Part shown: piece after piece, positions 1 through 8,949 of the stretch
Layout of the letters: each line of letters opens with the position of its first letter
Position numbering within the stretch: position 1 is the stretch's first letter
Assembly (NCBI GenBank): GCA_036381515.1
Contig: DASVCR010000074.1
Location: forward strand, 62,001 to 126,000
Direction of reading: 5' to 3'
DNA: 64,000 bases
Source of the DNA: ZC4RG20 sp036381515
GTDB lineage: Bacteria > Pseudomonadota > Gammaproteobacteria > Steroidobacterales > Rariloculaceae
The notes under the pieces: model-generated
Database searches by the model: none
What the model saw: the letters and a program-made list of their open reading frames with translations, nothing else
What the model was told of the DNA's origin: nothing
Program-made: the position numbers and the translations under genes

Positions 1-1
1 A

Positions 2-1078
2 CCGTACTTGACGCTGGAAGGCATCACCCGCCAGCAAGGTTGCGAGCTGGCTGAGCATCGGCTCGGGCTGTTCGACATCGACCGGGCCGGAAGGGACCGC
101 TTCTGGGCCGACCGGCGCTGGCTCGAGGAACACTTCGAGAGTAGCGCCGAGGTCAGTGTCAGGGATTTTCTCCATCGATGCTCGCACCGGTGGATGGAGT
201 GCGTCGCCCGTCCTGACGCCGCAGTGGCGCCGGCCGAGCGGGTCCCGCTCACCGCGCTGTTCGAGAAGTACGTTGACGCCGTCAGTGCGAAACCACGCCG
301 ACTGGTCTTCGACCGGGACGCGCTCCATTGGCTCGTTCGCCATCTGGCCGAAGGGCTTGATGGCGTCGAAGTGGGCACGCTTGGTGAGCGCCCGAAGGGC
401 GGGCTGCCGCTATGGCGGCACGCCGGGAAGGAGTACGTGTTCGGCTTCGAGTCCGGTACGCACTGGAAGAAGTGGCATAACATCGCACGGGCGGCGCTCG
501 GCAAAAGCGCTGAGCACGGCCGGGTTCTGGTCTACCCGCGCACGCCGGAGCTGCCGCGGATTCCGAGACCGACGTGGAACGTTGCAAAGCCGGATATCGA
601 GCGGGCGCGTGCGACCGGCGGCCTGCTGATCCTCGAGCTCACGAAGCACCGAGTCGTCGAACTCTATGCCGCGCACGAGATGTACGCGGATGCGCTGCAA
701 GGCAACATCGATTGGGCTGTAGACGACGTGGTGCCGTTCCTGCGCGAGCGATTGGCCGACTTCTGGCGCGAGGTGCTCGACCCTCGCGGCGAGCCTGCAC
801 CGACTCGAGGCCCTGATTCGGTATCCCCGAGTCCGTCCGACGCCGCGCCCGCGGAGCGAAAGCGCATGAAGCGGCGGCGTCCGAACGGCGGCGAGGGCGA
901 GCTTTCGCGTCGCGTCGTCGACGTGATCCGCAGCAGACGGTTCATGAGCCTCGATGAGTTGCTCGCGACGCTACCCGACGCGGATCGCGAGGCGGTGCTC
1001 GGCATCTGCGGCGGCACGGCCGGCATCAAGGTGCATGCCCACCCGAACCAGACGATCCTGCAATGGCAGACCGCCTGA
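2..1078 (+). CDS. C-terminal part of an unrecognised protein, possible partner of the nuclease-FtsK gene
   Basis: The reading frame is open from the first bases of the window, so the gene almost certainly begins upstream. A TTG at 8 is a possible but unconvincing start. About 358 residues are visible. I recognise no family. The segment has a central region rich in W, R and aromatic residues, and then a low-complexity Pro/Ser/Ala linker with a basic KRMKRRR patch near residue 290. The last 60 residues look like a small winged-helix-type domain. The stop at 1076-1078 overlaps the start of the next gene by 16 bp, so the two are probably translationally coupled. A role as a regulatory or ATPase partner of the nuclease-FtsK protein is inferred from position only. 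Confidence 0.6.
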   Translation, partial: PYLTLEGITRQQGCELAEHRLGLFDIDRAGRDRFWADRRWLEEHFESSAEVSVRDFLHRCSHRWMECVARPDAAVAPAERVPLTALFEKYVDAVSAKPRRLVFDRDALHWLVRHLAEGLDGVEVGTLGERPKGGLPLWRHAGKEYVFGFESGTHWKKWHNIARAALGKSAEHGRVLVYPRTPELPRIPRPTWNVAKPDIERARATGGLLILELTKHRVVELYAAHEMYADALQGNIDWAVDDVVPFLRERLADFWREVLDPRGEPAPTRGPDSVSPSPSDAAPAERKRMKRRRPNGGEGELSRRVVDVIRSRRFMSLDELLATLPDADREAVLGICGGTAGIKVHAHPNQTILQWQTA

Positions 1079-3027
1079 GCGTCACGGAGCTCAAGTGCGC
1101 CGTGCTCGATCAAGAGTTTCGGCGCCGGCTGATCGACGGCGAGCGGCCCGCGATCCCGTGGTGCGTTCCGTCGAATGGCGGACCGCCGGTCAAGGGCGCG
1201 TTGTTTCACAAGCTCGCGGACGCGTTCACGCGGTGGCTGTCGAGTGCCGGGCCGCAAGGCTTGGATCTCGTGACCGCGGACGATCTTTGGCACGCGCTCT
1301 ACGACCGCTTCGCCGAAGCGGACCTGACGGAGCTCGCGGAAACCGGGCAGCTCGAGTCGGCGCTCCATATAAGCCTTTGCCTGCGCACCTTCTGCACCCG
1401 GCTCGCCTCGCTGCGGGGCTCGATCCAGGGCTTCGCCGGCTGGCAGGATCTTTTCCTCGGCATGGAGCTCCCGATCGAAGGCGTCGTGATCGCGGATACC
1501 GACTTCGCGGTGTCGGGCCGGGTCGATGCAGTGCGCGCCGACACGAAACACGGCGTCGTCGTCGTGGACTACAAGTTGTCGCGCGGCAGTCAGACGAAGC
1601 ATGACCTGCTGCAGCTGGCGATCTACGCGCATCTCCTCGAAGCGATTCGGCCCGGGTTGAGCTTCGCCGGGCTGCTCGAGTACTACGATCCGGAGCTCTG
1701 CTGCATAGAGGTAGACCCCGACGACCTGCGCGCATTGTTCCGCGACGTCGTAATGCCCGTGCTCCGCGAGATGACCGACACCCGCCGTGCTGCCGAGGCG
1801 CGGCGAACGGGCATCGCGGCGCATCCGGGCGACGGAAAGGCAGCATCGCCCCAGCAACGCGGTGCGGCCGGCGATCGTGCGGCGGACGAGGCAACCGACG
1901 GCTCGGCGGAGACGGCGCAAGCGGAAACTACGCACGCCGACACTGCACGAGCGGACGAAGAGCCCGATCTGTCTACGCTAATCGTCGAGACGTTCGCCGA
2001 CTTCCGTCTCGACGTCCAGGTGGTCGGGCGCGTGAAGGCGCCGCAGCTCGTGCGCTACAAGGTGCGGCCCGCGCGCGGCGTGAAGGTCGTTTCGCTCGCT
2101 AACCGCTCCGAGGACCTGCAGGTGCGCCTCACGTTGCCGTCACCGCCGCGAATCGGACCCTGCGAGGGATACGTCAGCGTCGACATTCCGAAGAGGTGCC
2201 CTCGAACCGTTTATTGGAGCGACATCCGTTCGGCCTCCCGATCTGAGCACGGGTCCGTCGTCTTTCCGATCGGCGTCGGCGTCGAAGGCGACGTGCTGTT
2301 CGCGGACTTCGCGGATCCCAACACGTGCCACGCGATCGTCGCCGGAACCTCCGGCAGCGGCAAGAGCGAGTTCCTGAAGTCGATGTGCGCGTCGCTGCTC
2401 GCGCGCAACCGCCCCGACACGCTGCGCCTGACGTTGGTCGACCCGAAGATCCTGACCTTCGGCGCGCTGAGCCGCTTCCCGCACGTGTCGGGGCCCGTGA
2501 TCAGCGACGTCGACGAAGCGATCGAGTGCCTCGAGCGCGCCGTCGCGGAGATGGAGGCGCGCTATCGTCAGCTCGCCGATGAAGGGTTCACGAATCTCGC
2601 CGAGCGGATGTGCGCGGGCCGCGCCGACCTGCCGTTCCATGTGATCGTCTTCGACGAGTTCGCGGATCTCGTGCTCGCCGGGAAGCAGCACAAGGCGACG
2701 TTCGAGAGCTTCGTCGCGCGGCTCGCCGCGAAGGGGAGAGCCGCCGGCATTCACCTCGTGCTCGCGACGCAGCGTCCCGACAGGACGATCGTGACCGGAA
2801 TCATCAAGGCGAACCTGCCGCTGAAGGTGTGTCTCAAGGTCACGAGCGCCGTCAACTCGCAGATCATCCTCGACGAGGCCGGCGCCGAGACGCTCGTCGG
2901 CAAGGGCGATCTCTTGTGCGACCGCGGACGCGGCGTCGAGCGCGCGCAATCGCCGTTCGTCCGTCCGGACGACCTCGACGCGCTTTACGCGGAGGCGGCA
3001 CGTTTCGCGGATCGGGCGACCGCCTGA
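1063..3027 (+). CDS. PD-(D/E)XK nuclease - FtsK/SpoIIIE ATPase fusion protein
   Basis: This 654-residue protein combines two DNA-acting modules. The N-terminal part resembles RecB/Cas4-type PD-(D/E)XK nucleases: an LSVTELK start, an acidic residue in GRVD (D155), the DYK core (D169, K171) and the downstream Q-x3-Y motif (Q184, Y188). An acidic Ala/Thr-rich linker covers about residues 235-300. The C-terminal part is an FtsK-type P-loop ATPase with Walker A GTSGSGKS (428-435), Walker B VIVFDE (527-532) and the family motif LATQRPD (567-573). FtsK and HerA ATPases pump DNA, and joined to a nuclease they are typical of end-processing or anti-phage systems. The ATG overlaps the upstream gene by 16 bp. 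No DNA-binding gamma domain or membrane segment is visible, so it is not a cell-division FtsK. Confidence 0.8.
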   Translation: MADRLSVTELKCAVLDQEFRRRLIDGERPAIPWCVPSNGGPPVKGALFHKLADAFTRWLSSAGPQGLDLVTADDLWHALYDRFAEADLTELAETGQLESALHISLCLRTFCTRLASLRGSIQGFAGWQDLFLGMELPIEGVVIADTDFAVSGRVDAVRADTKHGVVVVDYKLSRGSQTKHDLLQLAIYAHLLEAIRPGLSFAGLLEYYDPELCCIEVDPDDLRALFRDVVMPVLREMTDTRRAAEARRTGIAAHPGDGKAASPQQRGAAGDRAADEATDGSAETAQAETTHADTARADEEPDLSTLIVETFADFRLDVQVVGRVKAPQLVRYKVRPARGVKVVSLANRSEDLQVRLTLPSPPRIGPCEGYVSVDIPKRCPRTVYWSDIRSASRSEHGSVVFPIGVGVEGDVLFADFADPNTCHAIVAGTSGSGKSEFLKSMCASLLARNRPDTLRLTLVDPKILTFGALSRFPHVSGPVISDVDEAIECLERAVAEMEARYRQLADEGFTNLAERMCAGRADLPFHVIVFDEFADLVLAGKQHKATFESFVARLAAKGRAAGIHLVLATQRPDRTIVTGIIKANLPLKVCLKVTSAVNSQIILDEAGAETLVGKGDLLCDRGRGVERAQSPFVRPDDLDALYAEAARFADRATA

Positions 3028-3240
3028 CCCGCTGTACCGCGGCCGCCTAGTCGGCGAGCACCCGTATCCAGCCGTCCTGGCGTGACGTCAGGAACAGCGT
3101 GCCGTCGCTGCCGCGGCAGCGCGTGCCTGGGATCGCGCCGGCGGCACCGCTCGCGCAGCTGGTCTTCCCAGGACTGTCGGCAGCGACGAGCACCGACGAC
3201 CGCAGCTTGACTGTCCGCACGCGTCGTCGATACTCCGCCA

Positions 3241-4521
3241 GTGGCCAAACGTACAGGCAGCGCGGATCTTCCCCTGCACGGCGGCCGGGTTCCTGCCTGG
3301 CTCGCCGCCCGCATGGCCGCACTCGGCCGGGTGATTGCCGAGGCGATCGTCCATCATTACGGCCGCGACGAGCTGCTTCGAAGACTCGCGCATCCGTTCT
3401 GGTTTCAGTCGTTCGGCGCGGTGATGGGGATGGACTGGCACTCGTCGGGCATCACGACGAGCGTCATCGGCGCGCTGAAGCGCGGGCTCGCGCCGATCGA
3501 GAACGAGCTCGGCGTCTACGTGTGCGGCGGCCGCGGCCGGCACTCGCGCCGCACGCCGTCGGAGCTTGCGAGCGTCGGCGAGCGAACGGGCCTCGCGGGC
3601 GACGCGCTCGCGCAGACGAGCCGCCTCGTCGCAAAGATCGACTCTGCGGCGGTGCAGGACGGCTACGAGCTGTACCTTCATGCGTTCATCGTGAGCGCCG
3701 ACGGCGATTGGTGCGTCGTGCAGCAGGGTCTGAACGATGCACGCCGTGAAGCGCGCCGCTACCATTGGCTTTCCGAGAACCTCGAAAGCTTTCTCGACTC
3801 GCCGCACGCGGCGATCGAGGGTCGGCGCCGCGGCAAGATCGTGAACCTCGCCGATGCGCGCGCGGCAGGAAACCGCAGCGCCGCGCTCGATCTGCTGCGC
3901 GACGGCCCGGACCGGACGCTCCGCGTGCTGCGACGGCTCCGCGCGTCCGGCAACGCGACGCCGAGCCTGTTCCCCGAGCTCGAGCCTGCGCACGATCACG
4001 TCGAGCTCCGCGACGACGCCCTCGCGCCGCTGCCCCGTCTGCAGATGCCGGCACGACACGAGGTCCGTGCATCGGACGTCGTGCTGAGAAGGCTGCATGG
4101 CGCGCTCGCGGCCGCGACCGAGCGCGGTCCTCGCGATTTCAGCGACGTGCTGCTGACGCCCGGCGTCGGCGCCCGCACCGTCGCGGCGCTCGCGCTCGTC
4201 GCCGAGGTCGTTCACGGCGCGCCGTGCAGGTTCTCGGACCCCGCGCGCTTCTCGCTCGCGCATGGCGGCAAAGACGGGCATCCGTTCCCGGTTCCGCTCC
4301 ACGTGTACGACGAGACGATCCGCGTGCTGAAAAGCGCCGTCGACCGCGCCAGGCTCGGCAACGCCGATCGCCTGCACGCGATACGCCGCCTCGATGCCGA
4401 GGCTCGAGCGCTCGAGCGCACGGCGAGCGGGCCGCGCTTCGACGCGTTCGTCGCTCGGGAACGCGCGCGGTCCTTCGAATACGGCGGGCGCTCCGTCCGG
4501 CGACGGCTTCACGACGAATAG
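3241..4521 (+). CDS. DUF763 family protein
   Basis: A 426-residue protein with a GTG start. It matches the DUF763 family by its N-terminal TGSADLPLHGG stretch, FWFQSFG (53-59), DWHSSG (65-70), the GGRGRHSRRTP segment and the VVQQGLN...ARRYHW block. The family is known from archaea and bacteria and has no established function that I know of. The many conserved His, Trp and Arg residues suggest an enzyme or nucleic-acid-binding protein. Length is normal for the family. It follows the nuclease-FtsK gene after about 210 bp on the same strand, so co-transcription is possible but not shown. Confidence 0.8.
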   Translation: MAKRTGSADLPLHGGRVPAWLAARMAALGRVIAEAIVHHYGRDELLRRLAHPFWFQSFGAVMGMDWHSSGITTSVIGALKRGLAPIENELGVYVCGGRGRHSRRTPSELASVGERTGLAGDALAQTSRLVAKIDSAAVQDGYELYLHAFIVSADGDWCVVQQGLNDARREARRYHWLSENLESFLDSPHAAIEGRRRGKIVNLADARAAGNRSAALDLLRDGPDRTLRVLRRLRASGNATPSLFPELEPAHDHVELRDDALAPLPRLQMPARHEVRASDVVLRRLHGALAAATERGPRDFSDVLLTPGVGARTVAALALVAEVVHGAPCRFSDPARFSLAHGGKDGHPFPVPLHVYDETIRVLKSAVDRARLGNADRLHAIRRLDAEARALERTASGPRFDAFVARERARSFEYGGRSVRRRLHDE

Positions 4522-4574
4522 GGGCGGGCCCTGTTCAATCTTCGCGTCCGTGCAGCCGGGTTGCCGCCTCGAGC

Positions 4575-4600
4575 AAGCATGCTTAATATAAGCTTGCTTA
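4575..4600. promoter_or_regulatory. Candidate MarR operator in front of the efflux operon
   Basis: Two near-identical nonamers, GCATGCTTA (4577-4585) and GCTTGCTTA (4592-4600), lie 15 bp apart in an AT-rich island. The flanking arms AGCAAGC (4572-4578) and GCTTGCT (4592-4598) also form an inverted repeat. Such AAGC/GCTT-type sites directly upstream of marR-emrAB operons are typical of self-repressing MarR proteins. No other gene separates the site from the regulator. Confidence 0.55.
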
Positions 4601-5161
4601 TCAATCACGGAAGACCCGCAGATTCCCTCGAACCAGCCCCCTGAGCGCAGCGTCGGCTTTCTGATCACCGACGTCTCGCACCTGTTGCGTCGGAACTTCA
4701 ACCGGCGCGCGCACGCGCTCGGCTTGAGCCAGGCGCAATGGCGCGCGCTCGCGCACCTGGCGCGCAACGAGGGGCTGAAGCAGAGCGCGCTCGCGGAGCG
4801 CCTCGAGGTCCAGCCGATCACGCTGACCCGTCTGATCGACCGCATGGAGGCGGCCGGATGGGTCGAGCGGCGGCCGGATCCGAACGATCGCCGGGCAGTG
4901 CGGCTCTATCTGACGACTCAGGCGCAGCCTGTGCTCGCCGAGATGCAGCGCGCCGCGACGGGGATGCTCGACGAGGCGCTGCGCGGCCTGTCGGTCGAGG
5001 ATCGGCTGCAGCTCGTCGATGCGCTCTGCAGGATCAAGCGGAACCTGTCCGACGTGGAAGGTCCGGCGGTGCCCGGCCTGGATTCAAGGAAGAAACCCGA
5101 TGTCCGAAGAGCAACGAAGAAACGCGATGCCCGAAGAGATCGTGAAAGCAGAGCCCGCTGA
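4592..5161 (+). CDS. MarR family transcriptional regulator
   Basis: A winged-helix MarR-type repressor, presumably of the adjacent efflux pump. The recognisable fold runs from GFLITDVSHLLRRNF through GLSQAQWRALAHLARNEGLKQ, the recognition helix region LEVQPITLTRLIDRMEAAG and the wing VERRPDPNDRRAVRLYLT. The start is unclear. The frame opens at 4592, and the first ordinary start codon is TTG at 4685, which would delete most of helix 1. An initiation codon near 4604-4661 (ATC, ATT or CTG) is more consistent with the family, so the feature start given here is the frame opening. The 3' end overlaps the emrA-like start by 62 bp. Confidence 0.8.
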   Translation, partial: ACLSITEDPQIPSNQPPERSVGFLITDVSHLLRRNFNRRAHALGLSQAQWRALAHLARNEGLKQSALAERLEVQPITLTRLIDRMEAAGWVERRPDPNDRRAVRLYLTTQAQPVLAEMQRAATGMLDEALRGLSVEDRLQLVDALCRIKRNLSDVEGPAVPGLDSRKKPDVRRATKKRDARRDRESRAR

Positions 5162-6251
5162 GGCGCCGCGCCGTCGACCGCGCGTGCTGCGCGCGGTGCT
5201 GCTCCTGCTCGGCCCCGTGCTCGTGCTCGCCGTCGGCGGCTATGTCTATTACACCGGCGGCCGTTACGTCGAGACCGACAACGCCTACGTCAAGGCCGAT
5301 ATCGCGGTCATCAGCGCCGACGTGTCGGGGCCGATCGTCCGGGTCGAGGTGCACGAGAACCAGCCGGTCGCCGCGGGCGACGTGCTCTTCGCGATCGACG
5401 ACCGGCCGTATCGCGTCGCGCTCGAGCAGGCGGACGCGCAGCTGCGCGCGGTGACCGCGATGATCGAGAGCCTGAAGGCGCAGTATCGTCAGCGCGTCGA
5501 GGAGCTCGAGCTCGCGCGCACCGACTACGAGTTCGCGGAGCGCGAGCTGTCCCGCGCGGTCGCGCTAGCGGCGGACGACCTCGCCTCCGACGAGGCCGTG
5601 GACCGCGCGCGTCACGAGCTCGACAGTGCCGCACGGCGAATGGAGATCGTCCAGCGCGGCCTCGAGCAGCTGCTCGCGCAACTCGGCGGCTCGCCGGAAG
5701 GAGACATCGCTCAGCAGGCGAGCTACCAGGCCGTGAAGGCCATTCGCGATGCCGCCGCGCTCGATCTCGAGCGTACCGTCGTGCGCGCGCCGTTCGACGG
5801 CATCGCGAGCAAGGTGCCGGTGGTCGGCCGGTACGTGGTTCCGGGCGCGGCCGTGATGAGCGTCGTCGCGAGCGAGCACGTGTGGATCGAGGCGAACTAC
5901 AAGGAAACGGAGCTGACGTACGTCTGTCCGGGGCAGCCCGTCGAGATCCGCGTCGACACGTATCCGGACCGCGTGTGGCACGGCCGAGTCGAAAGCATCA
6001 GCCAGGCGACCGGCGCCGAGTTCTCGGTGATCCCGGCGCAGAATGCGACGGGAAACTGGGTCAAGGTGATCCAGCGCATCCCGGTGCGGATCGCCGTCGA
6101 GCATGCGGAGGAGGGACCGCCTCTGCGCACCGGCATGAGCACGACCGTCGAGATCGACACGGGCCACGAGCGCCAACTGCCGCGTTTCATTCGCTTCGGC
6201 AATGAAGCGGTCGCCGATTCGCTCGACGCATCGGACGCGTGCAACGGCTGA
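5100..6251 (+). CDS. emrA: EmrA/HlyD-type membrane fusion protein of a drug efflux pump
   Basis: Periplasmic adaptor (383 aa) linking an inner-membrane MFS pump to an outer-membrane channel. It has a cytoplasmic N-terminus, one membrane segment (LLLLGPVLVLAVGGYVYY, about residues 36-53) and the motif GGRYVETDNAYVKADI typical of EmrA. A biotinyl-lipoyl half follows (ISADVSGPIVRVEVHENQPVAAGD), then a long alpha-hairpin coiled coil with the second lipoyl half (RTVVRAPFDGIASKVPVVGRYV), and a beta-barrel region. The ATG at 5100 is preceded by AAGGA; a second ATG lies at 5127. The gene overlaps the MarR gene and is followed after 79 bp by the EmrB-like gene. Confidence 0.88.
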   Translation: MSEEQRRNAMPEEIVKAEPAEAPRRRPRVLRAVLLLLGPVLVLAVGGYVYYTGGRYVETDNAYVKADIAVISADVSGPIVRVEVHENQPVAAGDVLFAIDDRPYRVALEQADAQLRAVTAMIESLKAQYRQRVEELELARTDYEFAERELSRAVALAADDLASDEAVDRARHELDSAARRMEIVQRGLEQLLAQLGGSPEGDIAQQASYQAVKAIRDAAALDLERTVVRAPFDGIASKVPVVGRYVVPGAAVMSVVASEHVWIEANYKETELTYVCPGQPVEIRVDTYPDRVWHGRVESISQATGAEFSVIPAQNATGNWVKVIQRIPVRIAVEHAEEGPPLRTGMSTTVEIDTGHERQLPRFIRFGNEAVADSLDASDACNG

Positions 6252-6330
6252 TGTTTCTGCGTGCGCCGCGGCGGATTCTGCACGGACGCGGCGCAAGGCC
6301 GGCTCGACGAAGCGTTGCCGCAGGTCCTCG

Positions 6331-7860
6331 ATGAGCTCCACACCGGCAGTCCCGCACCGCGGCATGATCACGTTCTCGATCATGCTCGCGACGATCATGC
6401 AGGTCGTCGACATGACGATCGTGAACGTCGCGCTGCCGCACATGCAGGGCAGCATGTCGGCGACGCAGGATCAGATCGCGTGGGTGCTGACGTCGTACAT
6501 CGTCGCGGCGGCGATCGCGACGCCTCTGACCGGCGTGCTCGCGGGCCGCTTCGGGCGGAAGCGCCTGTTCGTCACGAGCGTCGTCGGCTTCACGATCGCA
6601 TCGATGCTGTGCGGCGCGGCGACGTCGCTCGAGCAGATCGTCGTCTACCGCGTCGTCCAGGGCATGATGGGCGCGGCGCTCGTGCCGCTGTCGCAGGCCG
6701 TGCTGCTCGATACGTATCCGCGCGAGAGGCACGGCTCGGCGATGGCGCTGTGGGGCATGGGCGTGATGGTCGGGCCGATCGTCGGGCCGACGCTCGGCGG
6801 CTGGCTCACCGAGTACTACAGCTGGCGCTGGACCTTCTACATCAACGTGCCGCTCGGCACGCTCGCGCTGCTCGGCGTGCTGGCGTTCCTGCCGGAGACC
6901 GAGGGGCGGTCCGGCCGCTTCGACTACTTCGGCTTCGCGCTGCTCGCGCTCGCGATCGGCGCGCTGCAGCTGATGCTCGACCGCGGCGAGACGGCGGACT
7001 GGTTCGCGTCGCGCGAGATCGTTCTCGAGGCCGTGGTGTCGGGGCTCGCGCTCTATCTCTTCGTCGTGCACATGTTCACGGCGAAGGAGCCGTTCCTCGA
7101 GCCCCGTCTCTTCAAGGACCGCAATTTCGTCGCCGGACTGATGCTGATGTTCACGGTCGGCGTGATGCTGCTCGCGACGCTCGCGCTGCTGCCGCCGTTC
7201 CTGCAGAGCCTTCTCGACTTCCCAGTCGTCACGGCCGGCGTCGTGCTCGCGCCCCGCGGCGTGGGCACGATGGTCGCGATGCTCGTCGTCGGCCGCCTGA
7301 TCGGCCGGGTCGACACGCGCGGCCTCGTGCTGTTCGGGCTCGCCGCGACCGCGTACTCGCTGTGGGAGATGACGCTGTTCACGATGGACGTCGGCGTCGC
7401 CGAGATCGTCTATACCGGCGTCGTTCAGGGCGTCGGGCTCGGCTTCATTTTCGTGCCGCTGACGACGATGGCGTTCTCGACGCTCGACCCGGCGCTCAGG
7501 AACGAGGGCACCGCGATGTTCAGCTTGATCCGCAACATCGGCAGCAGCATCGGCATCTCGCTGTTCGTGACGCTCCTCGGTCAGCGGACGCAAGTCTCGC
7601 ACGCCGGGCTCGCCGAGCAGGTCACGCCGTTCCGCGACGTGCTGCGCGCACCGTGGCTGCCGGATGTGTGGGACTTCACGACGCGGACGGGGGCGGTTGC
7701 GCTCGACGGCGAGGTCACGAGGCAGGCGTTGATGATGGCTTACCTCGACGACTTCCGGATCATGATGCTCGTGACGCTGCTGGCCGCGCCGTTGCTGCTG
7801 CTCGTGCGGAGCCCTTCTAGTCGCGCGAACGCGACCGTCCGGAAGAAAGACGTTTCATGA
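6331..7860 (+). CDS. emrB: EmrB/QacA-type MFS efflux transporter (DHA2 family)
   Basis: Proton-driven multidrug exporter of about 509 aa with the hydrophobic pattern expected of 14 membrane helices. It carries the DHA2 signatures VDMTIVNVALP in helix 1, GRFGRKR in the first cytoplasmic loop and GAALVPLSQAVLLD with GPTLGGWL in the antiporter region. The ATG at 6331 gives the standard family N-terminus (MSSTPAVPHRGMITFSI); the longer open frame into emrA is not coding. Together with the MarR and EmrA-like genes it forms a complete regulator-adaptor-pump operon. The substrate is unknown. Confidence 0.88.
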   Translation: MSSTPAVPHRGMITFSIMLATIMQVVDMTIVNVALPHMQGSMSATQDQIAWVLTSYIVAAAIATPLTGVLAGRFGRKRLFVTSVVGFTIASMLCGAATSLEQIVVYRVVQGMMGAALVPLSQAVLLDTYPRERHGSAMALWGMGVMVGPIVGPTLGGWLTEYYSWRWTFYINVPLGTLALLGVLAFLPETEGRSGRFDYFGFALLALAIGALQLMLDRGETADWFASREIVLEAVVSGLALYLFVVHMFTAKEPFLEPRLFKDRNFVAGLMLMFTVGVMLLATLALLPPFLQSLLDFPVVTAGVVLAPRGVGTMVAMLVVGRLIGRVDTRGLVLFGLAATAYSLWEMTLFTMDVGVAEIVYTGVVQGVGLGFIFVPLTTMAFSTLDPALRNEGTAMFSLIRNIGSSIGISLFVTLLGQRTQVSHAGLAEQVTPFRDVLRAPWLPDVWDFTTRTGAVALDGEVTRQALMMAYLDDFRIMMLVTLLAAPLLLLVRSPSSRANATVRKKDVS

Positions 7861-8052
7861 CGGCGTGTGGCGCGCAAGCGCGCTGGACGTCATTGACGTG
7901 ACACGGCTGCGCGTGCAACGCGCCGGGATCTGTGGTCGCGCAATAGCGATCACGCTCGGTGTCCCAGGCCCGGTTTCTAGGCATCGTTCCCCATGCACCC
8001 GGCTGGCATCGCGCTTGCATCGCTTCATGGCGAACGAAGCGAGGAGAAAGCG

Positions 8053-8943
8053 ATGCGTAGACGGACAGCGAGTTATGGCGCCCTTGCCGCGGCGGTGGTT
8101 CTCGCGTGCGGCGTTGCCAATGCCCAGGAGCGCGAGGAGCTCTCCGAGGCCGAGCGCGCCGAGGTCGAGCGGCAGACGGAGGAGCTCAGGCAGCGGACCG
8201 AGCAGCTGGAGCGACAAACGGAGCAGCTCGACGAGCAGACCGACGAGCTCGCGGAGGGGAACGAGGCCGTCGAGGAGCGGGAGCAGGAGATCGCCGAGCG
8301 CAGCGCCGAGGCCGCCGAGGAAGACGCCGAAGCGGTCGCGGACGAGCAGGAGCTCGAGCAGCGCCGCAACGAGATCATGCGGATGGCGGAAGAGACGCTG
8401 GACCAGCTGCGCGAGCAGAACCCTTCGGCTGCGGCGCTGTATGAGGAGGCGCACGGCTACGCGGTTTTCGATACGACGAAAGGCGGGCTGATCGTGACCG
8501 GTGCCGGCGGCACCGGCGTCGCGATGGAGAAGGACGGCGGCGAGCCGATCTTTATGCACCTCGGCCAGGCCGGCGTCGGCCTCGGTGCGGGCCTCGAGAA
8601 CTATCGGCTCGTGATGCTGCTGGAGGACCAGGAAACGTACGATCGATTCGTCTCCGGCCAATGGGACGGCAGCCTATCGGCGCAGGCGTCGGCCGGCGAG
8701 GAGGGCGTCGCGGCCGAAGAGCAGTTCGTCGACGGCGTGAAGGTGTATCGCCTGACGGACCGGGGCCTGATGGCCCAGGCCGACGTCAGCGGCATCCGGT
8801 TCTGGCCGAGCGAGGAGCTGAACGAAACCCAGATCGCGGAGGCCGACGACGATCGCGATAGCGATCGCGAGCCCGACGCGAGCGACCGCGCCCGGGAGAC
8901 GCTCGACGACGCCGAGGACGAAGTCGACGACGCGGTGCGCTAA
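8053..8943 (+). CDS. Secreted SYLF (Ysc84-like) domain protein with N-terminal coiled coil
   Basis: A 296-residue protein with a Sec signal peptide (cleaved after ANA, about residue 24). Residues 25-125 are highly charged and almost entirely Glu/Gln/Arg heptads, a long coiled coil. The C-terminal half is a SYLF/Ysc84-type domain (YEEAHGYAVFDTTKGGLIVTG, GTGVAME, GQAGVGLGAGLENYRLVMLL); this family binds lipids or membranes. The tail is Asp/Glu-rich. The ATG at 8053 has AGGAGAAA in front. It is followed by a palindromic repeat element rather than by a co-transcribed gene. Confidence 0.75.
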   Translation: MRRRTASYGALAAAVVLACGVANAQEREELSEAERAEVERQTEELRQRTEQLERQTEQLDEQTDELAEGNEAVEEREQEIAERSAEAAEEDAEAVADEQELEQRRNEIMRMAEETLDQLREQNPSAAALYEEAHGYAVFDTTKGGLIVTGAGGTGVAMEKDGGEPIFMHLGQAGVGLGAGLENYRLVMLLEDQETYDRFVSGQWDGSLSAQASAGEEGVAAEEQFVDGVKVYRLTDRGLMAQADVSGIRFWPSEELNETQIAEADDDRDSDREPDASDRARETLDDAEDEVDDAVR

Positions 8944-8949
8944 GCGCCC

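Noticed and set aside
664..1935. Minus-strand open frame of over 400 codons
   Set aside because: It overlaps the two coupled plus-strand genes, one of which has intact nuclease and FtsK motifs; the antisense product is low-complexity.
3047..3220. Short minus-strand frame ending FLTSRQDGWIRVLAD
   Set aside because: Its end looks protein-like, but there is no ribosome-binding site, no start better than GTG and no recognisable family.
3241..4521. DUF763 as a third component of the nuclease-FtsK system
   Set aside because: It is on the same strand but separated by about 210 bp and the family is widespread outside defence contexts as far as I know; kept as a separate gene.
7887..7899. Palindrome ACGTCATTGACGT near the end of the efflux pump gene
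   Set aside because: Arms are only 6 bp and no second copy or regulated gene is close enough to support an operator.
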